Assembly (NCBI RefSeq): GCF_001730525.1
Contig: NZ_MDFN01000006.1
Location: forward strand, 90,248 to 154,247
Length of the DNA stretch: 64,000 nucleotides
Direction: 5' to 3'
Source of the DNA: Arcticibacter eurypsychrophilus
Lineage (GTDB): Bacteria; Bacteroidota; Bacteroidia; Sphingobacteriales; Sphingobacteriaceae
Of the stretch, positions 29,931-39,219 are shown one piece after another. Position 1 is the first letter of the stretch; the number at the start of each line of letters is the position of its first letter. The notes beneath the pieces are model-generated. The model was not told the DNA's origin. It saw nothing but the letters and a program-made list of their open reading frames with translations, and did not search any database. Both the position numbers and the translations under genes were made by a program.

Positions 29931-31298
29931 TTATTTAGAACCTAAAATATAATGAAAGGCAAACCATTCATCTTTTTCAGCAGTGTAAGATGTACCAAAC
30001 CAAATTCCCTTACTTTCAACTTTACCAGGAAAGGCTTTAACTACTTTAAGCACATGTGTAGCAGTACTCATCCAGTTACCTGGATTCTGGATCAATGTAC
30101 CATTTACCAAGGTAACCTCGTTTGTTGCTTCATTGATAGTAAAGCTACCTTTTGTATAAACACCACTTTGATTAAGCGTATAGTTCTGTCCTCCTAAACG
30201 GTCAAACAGAATCCATGAATTTTCAGAAACCGCTTTCCAGGAGTCATTCCAACCCCAGTCCCTGGAATCATTTGCAGCTTTTGTCCAGCCTTTACCTTTG
30301 CCAATCCAGTCAATCGGATTCCCGGCACCATCAAGCAACCAAATCCTTCCTGAAGAACTACTACCAGCCAACATGGTCAATAGCTCTCCTGCTTTAAACG
30401 TAGGACCGAAGCCTTCATCCGGACCTGTTTCTACAGGAACCCAATTATCAGAATACGCTTTCGATATAAAGTTATAAACCAATAATGCAGGTCCCTCACC
30501 ATCCACATCCTTGTCTCGTAAGACTCCTAAACGGAGGCTATTATCAGTTAATTCAATCACTTGATATTTCGACCAGTTACTTATACCGGTCAAACCGTTT
30601 TTCGCAGGTTTATAAGAACGCAAAATAGTTGCTCCATTCAAGGTGATAGTTTTAGCAGCAGGGTCAAAAGAGAAAGTTCCGTTTTCCCTTACCCCGCCTT
30701 CAATCAGTTTATTATTACTAAAAAACGGGCCACCCTTCAAATTGAATTTCATGCTTCCATAATCTCCCTTCGTCATTACACCTGGGTAAACGTCCGCAAC
30801 CCCAGGCCACCACCATACACTGCTAAAATTAGCAGGGTCAAGGAAAGTAATAGGTCCTGCACCTAATTTACCATCGGTATCCAGTAACCATTCTTTTTCA
30901 TTTCCCGGCCCACCTGTCAATGCTATCCATAGCGGATCCTGCACATAACTCAGGTTGTCTGCAGTAACGACGATAGGCACAGAGTCCATTTGTATTGTAT
31001 TTCCACCAGAAAGCACAGCGAACTTAACCATATACTTTCCTTTAAACGCAAATTGGATGGTATCTTTAGTACGGGTCGAACGACCTGTACCATAATCCCA
31101 CATTGGCAAAACTCCCGGAGTTTCATTCGTTAATATGACAGTATTACCCCCCGGATCTTTTACAAGATCCTGAACAACCGTAAATTTAACCGCTGATTTA
31201 TCCAGCGTCTTTTCAAGTGAATAGTCTTCTTTCTGACAGGCGGTCATCATCACCACCGGCAGAAAGAGAGCAGTTAGTATTTTTATAAAGCGTTTCAT
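29931..31298 (-). CDS. Surface glycan-binding lipoprotein (SusE/F-position)
   Basis: 455 residues with lipobox MMTAC (Cys21). An N-terminal PKD-like domain (about 40-115) is followed by two related modules, each opening with a WLLD motif (EKEWLLDTDGK near 150; GRIWLLDGAGN near 320) and rich in Trp and aromatic residues, as expected for glycan contact. In such loci this position, directly after susD, encodes a surface glycan-binding protein that captures polysaccharide for SusCD. There is no catalytic motif. It ends the GH31-susC-susD transcript before a terminator. Confidence 0.8.
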   Translation of the reverse strand: MKRFIKILTALFLPVVMMTACQKEDYSLEKTLDKSAVKFTVVQDLVKDPGGNTVILTNETPGVLPMWDYGTGRSTRTKDTIQFAFKGKYMVKFAVLSGGNTIQMDSVPIVVTADNLSYVQDPLWIALTGGPGNEKEWLLDTDGKLGAGPITFLDPANFSSVWWWPGVADVYPGVMTKGDYGSMKFNLKGGPFFSNNKLIEGGVRENGTFSFDPAAKTITLNGATILRSYKPAKNGLTGISNWSKYQVIELTDNSLRLGVLRDKDVDGEGPALLVYNFISKAYSDNWVPVETGPDEGFGPTFKAGELLTMLAGSSSSGRIWLLDGAGNPIDWIGKGKGWTKAANDSRDWGWNDSWKAVSENSWILFDRLGGQNYTLNQSGVYTKGSFTINEATNEVTLVNGTLIQNPGNWMSTATHVLKVVKAFPGKVESKGIWFGTSYTAEKDEWFAFHYILGSK

Positions 31299-31335
31299 GT
31301 CTTGTTTTGCTAATTATTATCGATCTGTTATCTCT

Positions 31336-32925
31336 CTACCAGCCTGGATTTTGCTTCAACACACCGGTCGAAAGCGCAACTTCACTATTTGGAATTTGTT
31401 GCCAACCTTTTGTTTCTGTTATTTTCGCTGCAGTTATTGTCTTTGTAGCAGGTTTTCCGCCATTCAAAACAGTTGTAGTTTCTGCAATTTCCTGTGCAGC
31501 TACATTCACCCCTCTCCGAAGCAAATCCCAAAAACGAATCCCTTCAAACGCGAATTCAAGCCTTCTCTCCTTCATGATATTATCTTGAGAGATAGCCAAC
31601 GGAGTAAACGCCCCTTGATAAGCCCTTCTTCTCACATCATCAAAATAAGTCTGCGCATTGGCACTGCCCAATTCAGCTGCCATAAGCAGAACATCGGAAT
31701 ACCTGATTGCTACATAATCTTCAAACTGGCCAATCATAAAATTTGCGGCTCCATTGTTTACAGCAATACTATTCCCTGCTTCATCAACAAGAGGCGCATA
31801 TTTTTTTACATAATAACCCGTATATTCCCTTTGCTTATTCTGATTAACAAAAGGAATTTTTTCTTCAGCAATAGCAATAGTTGAAGCTGCTTTCCGGGTA
31901 TCCGTTGCCAAATAGGCATTGTACAATTTTGGATTTACAGTAGCACCACCCCATCCATTTCCATAGGGATAACTATATTGTTCCCGCATTCCATACATCA
32001 CCATCCAATGATTTCCATCGATATTACCGGCGTAATCACTTGTATACGTATACTTAATTCCGAAAACAGTCTCTCTATTATCTTCTCCAACGTAACCGGT
32101 TAGGGATGCAGGCCATAAATTAGCGAAATCGCCTACTAAACCAAATCCGCCATTAGTTACTACATTTTCAAGGTAAGTCAGCGCCTGTGCTTTAGTTACA
32201 ACCCCTGCCAAATCTGGTTTAGCGTAATATCCGGTGTAAAACAAATAGACACGACCTAACAACGCTTCAGCAGCCCATTTAGTCACTCTTCCATGTGTTG
32301 CAACAGGTTGAGCAGCATAATTAGTAGCAGGCAGATTATCTGCGGCAAACTTCAGGTCTTCAGCGATCGTTTTAAAAACCTCTTCTGCCGAAGATTGAGG
32401 AATATTTTCTTTAGATGGTGCAGTCAGCAATGGAATATTTCCCCACAACCTTACCATATCAAAATACAAATAAGCACGTAGAAAACGCACTTCCGATTCA
32501 TAGGTATTTCTTAACGTAGGGTTCGAACTCCAATCAATCTGATCCATTTTACCGATCAGCATATTACAACGAAATATCGCTTTGTAATATGCACTCCAGT
32601 TAGCTCCAAACAGGTCCTGATCCGAAGGTGACCTGTTTTTATCAAATTCGTCAATCATTTGATAACCATAAGCATCTGAGGCACCCGTTCCGCCAAAACA
32701 ATTATCTGAAAGCAGTTCACTGGCAACCGGGAAACTCACCCCATCTGCCCAAACCGTTTGAAGCCCATCATAACACCCTACCAATGCGGTATATGCATCC
32801 TCAGGTGTTTTATAAAAATTCGTTTCCGTTGGATTAGTGATTGGTTCAACATCCAGGAATCCCTTTGAACATCCACCTAAGGAAAGGAATACAAATGCCA
32901 GAATATATATTTTTGTAATTTTCAT
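31336..32925 (-). CDS. SusD/RagB-family glycan-binding lipoprotein
   Basis: 529 residues with lipobox LSLGGC (Cys19). The SusD N-terminus KGFLDVEPITNPTETNFYKTP..., TPR helices with LRAYLYFDMVRLWGNIPLLT (RagB/SusD signature) and C-terminal NIMKERRLEFAFEGIRFWDLLRRG are all present. It forms the lid of the SusC transporter at the cell surface and binds oligosaccharides. It lies 17 bp after susC and 37 bp before the glycan-binding lipoprotein gene in one transcript. Confidence 0.96.
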   Translation of the reverse strand: MKITKIYILAFVFLSLGGCSKGFLDVEPITNPTETNFYKTPEDAYTALVGCYDGLQTVWADGVSFPVASELLSDNCFGGTGASDAYGYQMIDEFDKNRSPSDQDLFGANWSAYYKAIFRCNMLIGKMDQIDWSSNPTLRNTYESEVRFLRAYLYFDMVRLWGNIPLLTAPSKENIPQSSAEEVFKTIAEDLKFAADNLPATNYAAQPVATHGRVTKWAAEALLGRVYLFYTGYYAKPDLAGVVTKAQALTYLENVVTNGGFGLVGDFANLWPASLTGYVGEDNRETVFGIKYTYTSDYAGNIDGNHWMVMYGMREQYSYPYGNGWGGATVNPKLYNAYLATDTRKAASTIAIAEEKIPFVNQNKQREYTGYYVKKYAPLVDEAGNSIAVNNGAANFMIGQFEDYVAIRYSDVLLMAAELGSANAQTYFDDVRRRAYQGAFTPLAISQDNIMKERRLEFAFEGIRFWDLLRRGVNVAAQEIAETTTVLNGGKPATKTITAAKITETKGWQQIPNSEVALSTGVLKQNPGW

Positions 32926-32942
32926 GTTTTTTAGATTAAGAA

Positions 32943-35900
32943 TTAGAATCTGATATTAGCTCCAAGCAAGAATGTTCGTGGACGTGGGTAGTAACCAAGA
33001 TCTATTCCTGAAGAAAACCGATCCCGCTCGCCATTATCAATTCCATAACCAATCTCCGGATCCATTCCTGTATAGGTAGTAAAGGTGTATAAGTTCTGTA
33101 CAGAACCATATATTCGTACCTGGCGCAGGTATCCTTTTTTAATTACTTTTCCGAAATCATAACCCAACGTAACATTGCTAATCCTTAAATAATCTCCCTT
33201 ATGAATGTATAGGTCCGAAAAATTGATCCAATTAGATGAGTTTTCTGTAACCCGGGGGAGTGTATTTGAAGTTCCTTCACCATGCCACCTTCCCAATATA
33301 GCAGTCGTGTAATTCGCATATTGATTAGTTTGGTTGCGGTAAGACTGTACAATTTGATTCCCTGCGACTCCGGACGCTAACATAGAAAAGTCTAACCCTT
33401 TATAATTGGCCGACAAGGTTATGCCAAAGGTATAATCCGGATTCGGATCACCAATCTTACCCCGGTCAAGATCATTTATCACTCCATCGTCGTTCAAATC
33501 AGCATATCTTACGTCACCTGGTTGGGCCGAAGGCTGAATAAGAGTACCATTGGAAGAACGGTTAGCATTAACATCCGCTTCAGTCTGGAATATGCCTGCA
33601 GTTGTTAATCCCCAGAAATAACCAATCGGAAATCCGGTCTGAGCACGATAAAATCTTGCGGAATTATCAAACAACTGATTAAGAGCTCCAGGAATAGTTT
33701 CATCTGGATTTGGAATTTCTTTGACCTCATTTTTATTGTAAGCTCCATTTACACCGATCGAATACCGAAAATCACCTGATGTTCCATTATAAGTAAGGCC
33801 TAATTCAATCCCTCTATTCTCCACATTTCCCCCGTTTATATAGGGAGCCTCGGCACCTGCAGTAGCATAAATTGGTGCTGCAATCAGCCAGTCCTTAGTG
33901 GCTTTTTTATACCAATCCACAGTCACGCCGATCTTATCGTGTAATAGTCGGGCATCCAATCCAATATTTAGCTGTTCAGAGGTTTCCCATTTAACATCAG
34001 GGTTTCCCAACCGATTAGGAAAGGCTCCCGGAGTAAGCGCTCCTTCTTTATCACCGAATGAATAATTGACATTATTAAAACGAACGGGTGCCAGGTATTG
34101 AAAAGCAGCAATGTTCTGATTTCCTACTTGACCCCAGCTAGCCCTTAACTTCAAAAAGCTTAACAGACTACCTTCACTCTTCAGAAACTCCTCATTGGAC
34201 AGAACCCAACCCGCTGATACGGAAGGGAAATAACCCCAACGATTACTTTTATAAAATTTCGAAGAACCATCTGCACGGAATGTCGTATTCAACAGATACG
34301 TTTCTTTGTAATTGTAATTTAACCGACCAAAATAGGACATTCTTTTTTCTTCAAATACAGTTTCTGAACGATCAGTCGGGCCCCCTCCTATCGCTATCGT
34401 TGCACCATTTGTATTTGTTGCATTTGAAAGCCAAGCATGTTCCAAGTCATTGAATATTAAATCACTATTCGCTCCCCATATAGCCGATCTATCTGAATGA
34501 AAGCTGGATGTACCCGCTAATAGTTCAAACTTGTGATCTTTATTTACATTGAAGTTATAGCTTAACAATTTATCCAACATCAAAGTCTTTCCCTTACCCA
34601 AGGATTGATCTACCCGGGAAATATTATTAAACGAATAGATGGATAAAGTATAAATCGGGCTAAAAGAACGACTCTCCTCTGCAAAATAATCAATTCCTAA
34701 ACTTGTCCTGAATTTCAAATTCTTTATGGGCTCAATCTGAAAATATAAGTCACCAATCATTCTCTGATTATTCCTTGCATTCTGATTTCCGTACACCATA
34801 GCAGCATAAGGATTTGCCTCTCCATTATTCCATGTAGACTTACTATTATCAAAGAAATTTCCATTCTCATCATACATAGGCACAAACGGACTCGTATTGA
34901 AGGCTGCCCTTAATGAGTTACTGTATTGGTTGCCTACACCAATTCCATTACTGTTGATGTAATTAAAAGTAAGATGCTGACCAACGGTCACTATCTTATT
35001 ATATAAGTTATGCTCTGAATTTATACGGAAGTTATACCGATCATAATTTGACAAATCTTTCCCCCCCACTATACCTTCCTGTCCTGTATAAGAAAGAGAG
35101 GTTGAATACACGGAAGATTCGCTTCCCCCTTGGGCTCCAACTACATAATTCTGTGTAAGCGCATTATCCACAAACATTTCATCTAACCAGTTGGTACCAG
35201 AACCCATCTCTGCAATTTGAGCATTGGTAAAATATGGCGTTTTACCCCCGTTTACAGCAGCTTCATTCATGATGGAAGCATATTGTTGTGAGTTCAGAAG
35301 CTTTGCCTTTTTAGCCGCACTCTGAGTTCCCGTATAGGCGTCGATCGTAATTTGAGCAGCCTGACCTTTCTTTCCCTGCCTTGTAGTCACCAAAACCACC
35401 CCATTAGCAGCCTGTGATCCATAGATAGCTGCAGAAGCAGCATCCTTCAATACATCTAAAGACTCGATATCCGAAGGATTCAAATAATCAATACTTGGAG
35501 TCTGTACTCCATCCACAATATAAAGCGGACCGGAATTACTTACTGTACCCACTCCCCTTATGATCACTCTTGAACCTTCACCTGGTTGTCCTGATGTAGA
35601 TGAGATCTGGATTCCTGGGGCCTGTCCCTGCAAGGCTTGCAGAGCATTTGTAGTACTTTGTTTCTGAAGTTCATCTCCTTTTACCTGAGCAGTGGCACCC
35701 GTTACTAGTCTTTTCCTTTGCACACCATACCCTATTACCACCACTTCGTCTAATGCTTTCACATCATCACTCAATTGGATATTAATAGTATTACCTTGAC
35801 CTACGCGTACTTCCTTCTTTGCAAATCCAATTGATGTAATCTCAAGTAAATCTCCCGTCTGGGCACTAATTGAATATACACCTTCAACATTTGTACTTGT

Positions 35901-36080
35901 ACCACCCGTCTTACCCTTTATTTTTACAGCAGCCGACGGAATAGGCTGAGCATCCGATATCGCTGTCACCTTCCCGGTAATTGTGCGTGTTTGAGCAAAG
36001 CCCTGAAGGCTAAATAGCATCATCGAAAGGAGCATCCACAAGAGGACTTTCCTATCTTTCTTAGTAGCAATTCTTTCCAT
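32943..36080 (-). CDS. SusC/RagA TonB-linked outer-membrane transporter
   Basis: 1045 residues. Signal peptide, carboxypeptidase-regulatory-like domain (about 30-108), the SusC segment DEVVVIGYGVQRKRLVTG, plug domain (about 120-235) with SLDVLKDAASAAIYGSQAANG, and a 22-strand barrel ending in RTFLLGANIRF. It imports oligosaccharides too large for porins, energised by TonB-ExbBD. It lies 24 bp after the GH31 gene and 17 bp before susD. Full length for the family. Confidence 0.97.
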   Translation of the reverse strand: MERIATKKDRKVLLWMLLSMMLFSLQGFAQTRTITGKVTAISDAQPIPSAAVKIKGKTGGTSTNVEGVYSISAQTGDLLEITSIGFAKKEVRVGQGNTINIQLSDDVKALDEVVVIGYGVQRKRLVTGATAQVKGDELQKQSTTNALQALQGQAPGIQISSTSGQPGEGSRVIIRGVGTVSNSGPLYIVDGVQTPSIDYLNPSDIESLDVLKDAASAAIYGSQAANGVVLVTTRQGKKGQAAQITIDAYTGTQSAAKKAKLLNSQQYASIMNEAAVNGGKTPYFTNAQIAEMGSGTNWLDEMFVDNALTQNYVVGAQGGSESSVYSTSLSYTGQEGIVGGKDLSNYDRYNFRINSEHNLYNKIVTVGQHLTFNYINSNGIGVGNQYSNSLRAAFNTSPFVPMYDENGNFFDNSKSTWNNGEANPYAAMVYGNQNARNNQRMIGDLYFQIEPIKNLKFRTSLGIDYFAEESRSFSPIYTLSIYSFNNISRVDQSLGKGKTLMLDKLLSYNFNVNKDHKFELLAGTSSFHSDRSAIWGANSDLIFNDLEHAWLSNATNTNGATIAIGGGPTDRSETVFEEKRMSYFGRLNYNYKETYLLNTTFRADGSSKFYKSNRWGYFPSVSAGWVLSNEEFLKSEGSLLSFLKLRASWGQVGNQNIAAFQYLAPVRFNNVNYSFGDKEGALTPGAFPNRLGNPDVKWETSEQLNIGLDARLLHDKIGVTVDWYKKATKDWLIAAPIYATAGAEAPYINGGNVENRGIELGLTYNGTSGDFRYSIGVNGAYNKNEVKEIPNPDETIPGALNQLFDNSARFYRAQTGFPIGYFWGLTTAGIFQTEADVNANRSSNGTLIQPSAQPGDVRYADLNDDGVINDLDRGKIGDPNPDYTFGITLSANYKGLDFSMLASGVAGNQIVQSYRNQTNQYANYTTAILGRWHGEGTSNTLPRVTENSSNWINFSDLYIHKGDYLRISNVTLGYDFGKVIKKGYLRQVRIYGSVQNLYTFTTYTGMDPEIGYGIDNGERDRFSSGIDLGYYPRPRTFLLGANIRF

Positions 36081-36104
36081 TTCGTATAATTAGGTTATTC
36101 ATTA

Positions 36105-38954
36105 TTAGTTAATTTTCATGAGGACTTGTTGTCCGGTATAATTGATTTTAAGTTTAGAGGTAGCATCAAGAGCTAGCGGAAGCTTTTTACCGGGGCGTAC
36201 CACAAATACAAGGATCGTTCTGTTTTGAAGCATTCCATTAAAGCTTCCTTCGCGATTACCGATAGTTAGCGTTTTCGCCTTTTCATTATAGTTTAAAGGA
36301 ATTTTGGAAAATGCACCCTTTTCATAATTATAATTGGTGCCTTCGTCTTCATATAAAGTAAATGAGGCATCCCTACCAGCATAGATATACAAACGTAATG
36401 GATCAGCCGGTTTTTCTGATGTATATTGTAATTCCGGACCGAAAGGAATGATGGAACCTTCCTTCACAAAAAGGGGCATTCTCTCATAAGGCGCATTAGC
36501 CTGGATCTTCTGGCCTCCTTTGTTATAGGTTCCTGTATATAAGTCATACCAACCCGATCCTTCAGGAAGATACACTGTTCTGCTTTTAGCATGATATTCG
36601 GAAACCGGGTTAATCAGCAACGACGGCCCGAACATAAACTGATCTGCTATATTTTTAACTGCTGCATCGCCGCCAAAATCCATAATCAAACCTCTCATGA
36701 TGGTATAGTTTTCATGATATGCTTTACCTGCCAGTGAATAGATATAAGGCATCATGCGATAACGGAGTTTATTATAATACAACATGCTTTTATAAGCAGG
36801 ATGACTTTCGGGAGCAATGTTAAAAATCTCTCTGTATGGAAATTGCCCATGTACTCTAAAAATTGGAGTAAACGCACCGAACTGATACCAGCGGGCATTC
36901 ATCTCGCGCCATTCATCTAAATCAGCCCCCTTAGCATTTTCAAATCTCCGTTCTACAGAAAACCCACCAATATCCATGGTCCAATAAGGAAGTCCTGATA
37001 AAGAGAAGTTAATACCTGCAGCAATCTGATCTTTCATATCATGCCAGCGGGAGGAGATATCACCACTCCAGGTAGCTGTAGCATAACGTTGCTGTCCCGC
37101 ATAGGCTGAGCGAGTTAATATAAATACGCGGTCTTTTGGATTTGTCTGACGCTGTCCTTCATAGATTCCTTTCGCATTTTGTAGCGGGAAGGCATTGAAA
37201 TAACGGACACCTGATCCTATTGAAGGACTAAACAAAGTTTTACGGGTCTCCAGATCCAGATTAGAATGAATATCCGGTTCTGTAGCATCCAGCCACCAGG
37301 CGTCAATCCCCTTTTTATACAATTTATTATTTAATAAACTCCAGAATCCCACTCTTGCCTGGGGATTAAACGGATCATAAAAAGTACCCGAATAACCGGT
37401 ACTGATCCAGTCTTTCCTATCATCTTCAATGTTCCGCATATACAACCAACCCTTTTTCTCAAAATCGTTATATGCGTCGACACCTTTATAAAACTTCGGC
37501 CATACTGAGATCATCAGCTTAGTATGATATTTATCATGTAGCTCGCTAATCATATTCTGTGCAGAAGGAAAACGTGCCAGATCAAATTCCTGACTTCCCC
37601 ATTGGTCTTGTGCCCAATACGACCAGTCTAAAACAATATTATCCAAAGGAATCTTCCTGTCGCGAAAAGTCTTTACTGTATTCAGTATTTCATCCTGAGT
37701 TTTATAGCGTTCCCTACTTTGCCAGAATCCCATTGCCCATTTGGGCATCAATGTAGCCGCACCTGTTAATAAGCGGTATCCGCCAATTACTTCATCAATA
37801 TTGTTTCCGGACACGAAATAATAATCCACCTGATCACCTGCTTCTGATAGAAAAGAGATCTGATTCTTTTGCTCTTCAGGAATAGGGCTCTGCCAGTTAA
37901 ATGATAGATAAGACTCCCCTCCATCCGGAATCCACTCCATCACGATAGGATATTTCTTTCCTTTAACCAGGTTAAGCTCCAATTCAATTGCCCCGGCATT
38001 CCAGGGTTGGCGCCAGCGGTCAGCTTGTAATTTTCCATCCACCCAGATCTTGAGGTAGCCGGCATATTTCATTAATAACGTATGCTGACCGGTATATGGC
38101 GATTCGATATCCCCTTCCCAACGCACCTTACCACTAGCCATTTTAAAGCTATCCGGAAAGTTCTTCATATCCTTTAAGAAAGAATAATCGATTATAGACT
38201 CCGCCCTTACAATTGGAGCTGATGTTTGCTTTAAGCTGGAATAGGTTGCCGTTAACCAGCCGGCTTGTCCTGTTTTTGAATATAACTTTAATGCAGATAA
38301 GGGTTGCAATTTCCGCACATCCCCTACCTTAGTAATCGAATAATTATCCCAAAGAATGCCATAATTAGCACTGGAAACCATAAAAGGAATAGCCACATCT
38401 GTATTGTACTGCGACAGGTCCACCTGGTGTCCCCGATAATTCATTACCCCATTCTGATGCTGGCCTAATCCATAAAAGCCTTCAGAATCACTTATTCCAA
38501 AACCCTGATTGATTTTATAAAACTTATCACCAGAATAAGAATCAGATACAAATGTTGTTCCATCCCGTTTTAGTTCCTTTAAAATAGGCCTTCCTGTTTT
38601 ATCCGTAAAAGAGACTGCACCTGTTTTTAAGCTAACGTTTGCATTAATGCTCGAAGTTAATAAAACAACCTGTTCTGCATCCTGTTTCATCTCCCAACTT
38701 GTAGCCGTTTTAGGCAGTGCATCTGCAATCATTAAACTCTTATACGTATTACCAAATCCTGTTGGAGATGAAGTGACGTGTATTACTTTATCTGAGATTA
38801 CGTTTAATTCGACGGTCTGCTTGATAGTAGATAAGCTTTCCTGGAAGGTAACCTGGATTCCATTATCCAACTTTTTCACAACAGGCTCCTGGGCTGAAAG
38901 AATAAATGGAGAAAAACAAAATAAGACAACGTTTAATATACTCCTGCACGTCAT
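36105..38954 (-). CDS. GH31 alpha-xylosidase with PA14 insert, secreted
   Basis: 949 residues with signal peptide ending near LSAQ. A GH31 N-terminal sandwich is interrupted by a PA14 domain (about 255-355; SPYTGQHTLLMKYAGYLKIW). The catalytic barrel has LDWSYWAQDQWG and nucleophile Asp556 in WWLDATEPDIH. C-terminal domains include DUF5110-like strands (LRLYIYAGRDASFTLYEDEG). A PA14 insert at this place is a hallmark of xyloglucan-specific GH31 enzymes such as Cellvibrio Xyl31A and Bacteroides ovatus BoGH31, so alpha-xylosidase activity on xyloglucan oligosaccharides is the best call. It is the first gene of the susCD transcript and carries the candidate operator 80 bp upstream. Confidence 0.9.
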   Translation of the reverse strand: MTCRSILNVVLFCFSPFILSAQEPVVKKLDNGIQVTFQESLSTIKQTVELNVISDKVIHVTSSPTGFGNTYKSLMIADALPKTATSWEMKQDAEQVVLLTSSINANVSLKTGAVSFTDKTGRPILKELKRDGTTFVSDSYSGDKFYKINQGFGISDSEGFYGLGQHQNGVMNYRGHQVDLSQYNTDVAIPFMVSSANYGILWDNYSITKVGDVRKLQPLSALKLYSKTGQAGWLTATYSSLKQTSAPIVRAESIIDYSFLKDMKNFPDSFKMASGKVRWEGDIESPYTGQHTLLMKYAGYLKIWVDGKLQADRWRQPWNAGAIELELNLVKGKKYPIVMEWIPDGGESYLSFNWQSPIPEEQKNQISFLSEAGDQVDYYFVSGNNIDEVIGGYRLLTGAATLMPKWAMGFWQSRERYKTQDEILNTVKTFRDRKIPLDNIVLDWSYWAQDQWGSQEFDLARFPSAQNMISELHDKYHTKLMISVWPKFYKGVDAYNDFEKKGWLYMRNIEDDRKDWISTGYSGTFYDPFNPQARVGFWSLLNNKLYKKGIDAWWLDATEPDIHSNLDLETRKTLFSPSIGSGVRYFNAFPLQNAKGIYEGQRQTNPKDRVFILTRSAYAGQQRYATATWSGDISSRWHDMKDQIAAGINFSLSGLPYWTMDIGGFSVERRFENAKGADLDEWREMNARWYQFGAFTPIFRVHGQFPYREIFNIAPESHPAYKSMLYYNKLRYRMMPYIYSLAGKAYHENYTIMRGLIMDFGGDAAVKNIADQFMFGPSLLINPVSEYHAKSRTVYLPEGSGWYDLYTGTYNKGGQKIQANAPYERMPLFVKEGSIIPFGPELQYTSEKPADPLRLYIYAGRDASFTLYEDEGTNYNYEKGAFSKIPLNYNEKAKTLTIGNREGSFNGMLQNRTILVFVVRPGKKLPLALDATSKLKINYTGQQVLMKIN

Positions 38955-39033
38955 AATTGGTATAGATTTATAATTTTTAATGGTTTAAAAAAGACTGTAT
39001 TGGTCAAAAAAGTATTCGCTGATACGATTCTAA

Positions 39034-39104
39034 TGTAAATCTATAAAGAGGCTGACAAGGGGAGGGTATCAAAATGTTAATATATGGGTATCAAAATGTT
39101 AACC
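39034..39104 (-). promoter_or_regulatory. Candidate hybrid-two-component operator/promoter for the GH31-susCD operon
   Basis: Two direct repeats with core ATCAAAATGTTAA (starting at 39068 and 39090; period 22 bp), each preceded by GGGT, lie upstream of the GH31 ATG. The element TGTAAATCTATA (39034-39045), whose minus strand contains the -7-like TAGATTTA, is 30 bp from the first repeat. The same arrangement with the same spacing occurs at 41051-41121. Binding by the neighbouring regulator is inferred. Confidence 0.72.
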
Positions 39105-39219
39105 AAAAATAACTACTTAATTATCAATTATTTATAACAACAACACTAACTATATATCTCTTTTACGATTGAAAATAACACTAAAATAAAGCAATTATCA
39201 AGTTTAGCATACGTAAATT

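Noticed and set aside
31297..31884. 195-residue plus-strand open frame opposite susD
   Set aside because: Antisense to a full SusD gene; no signal peptide or recognisable motif.
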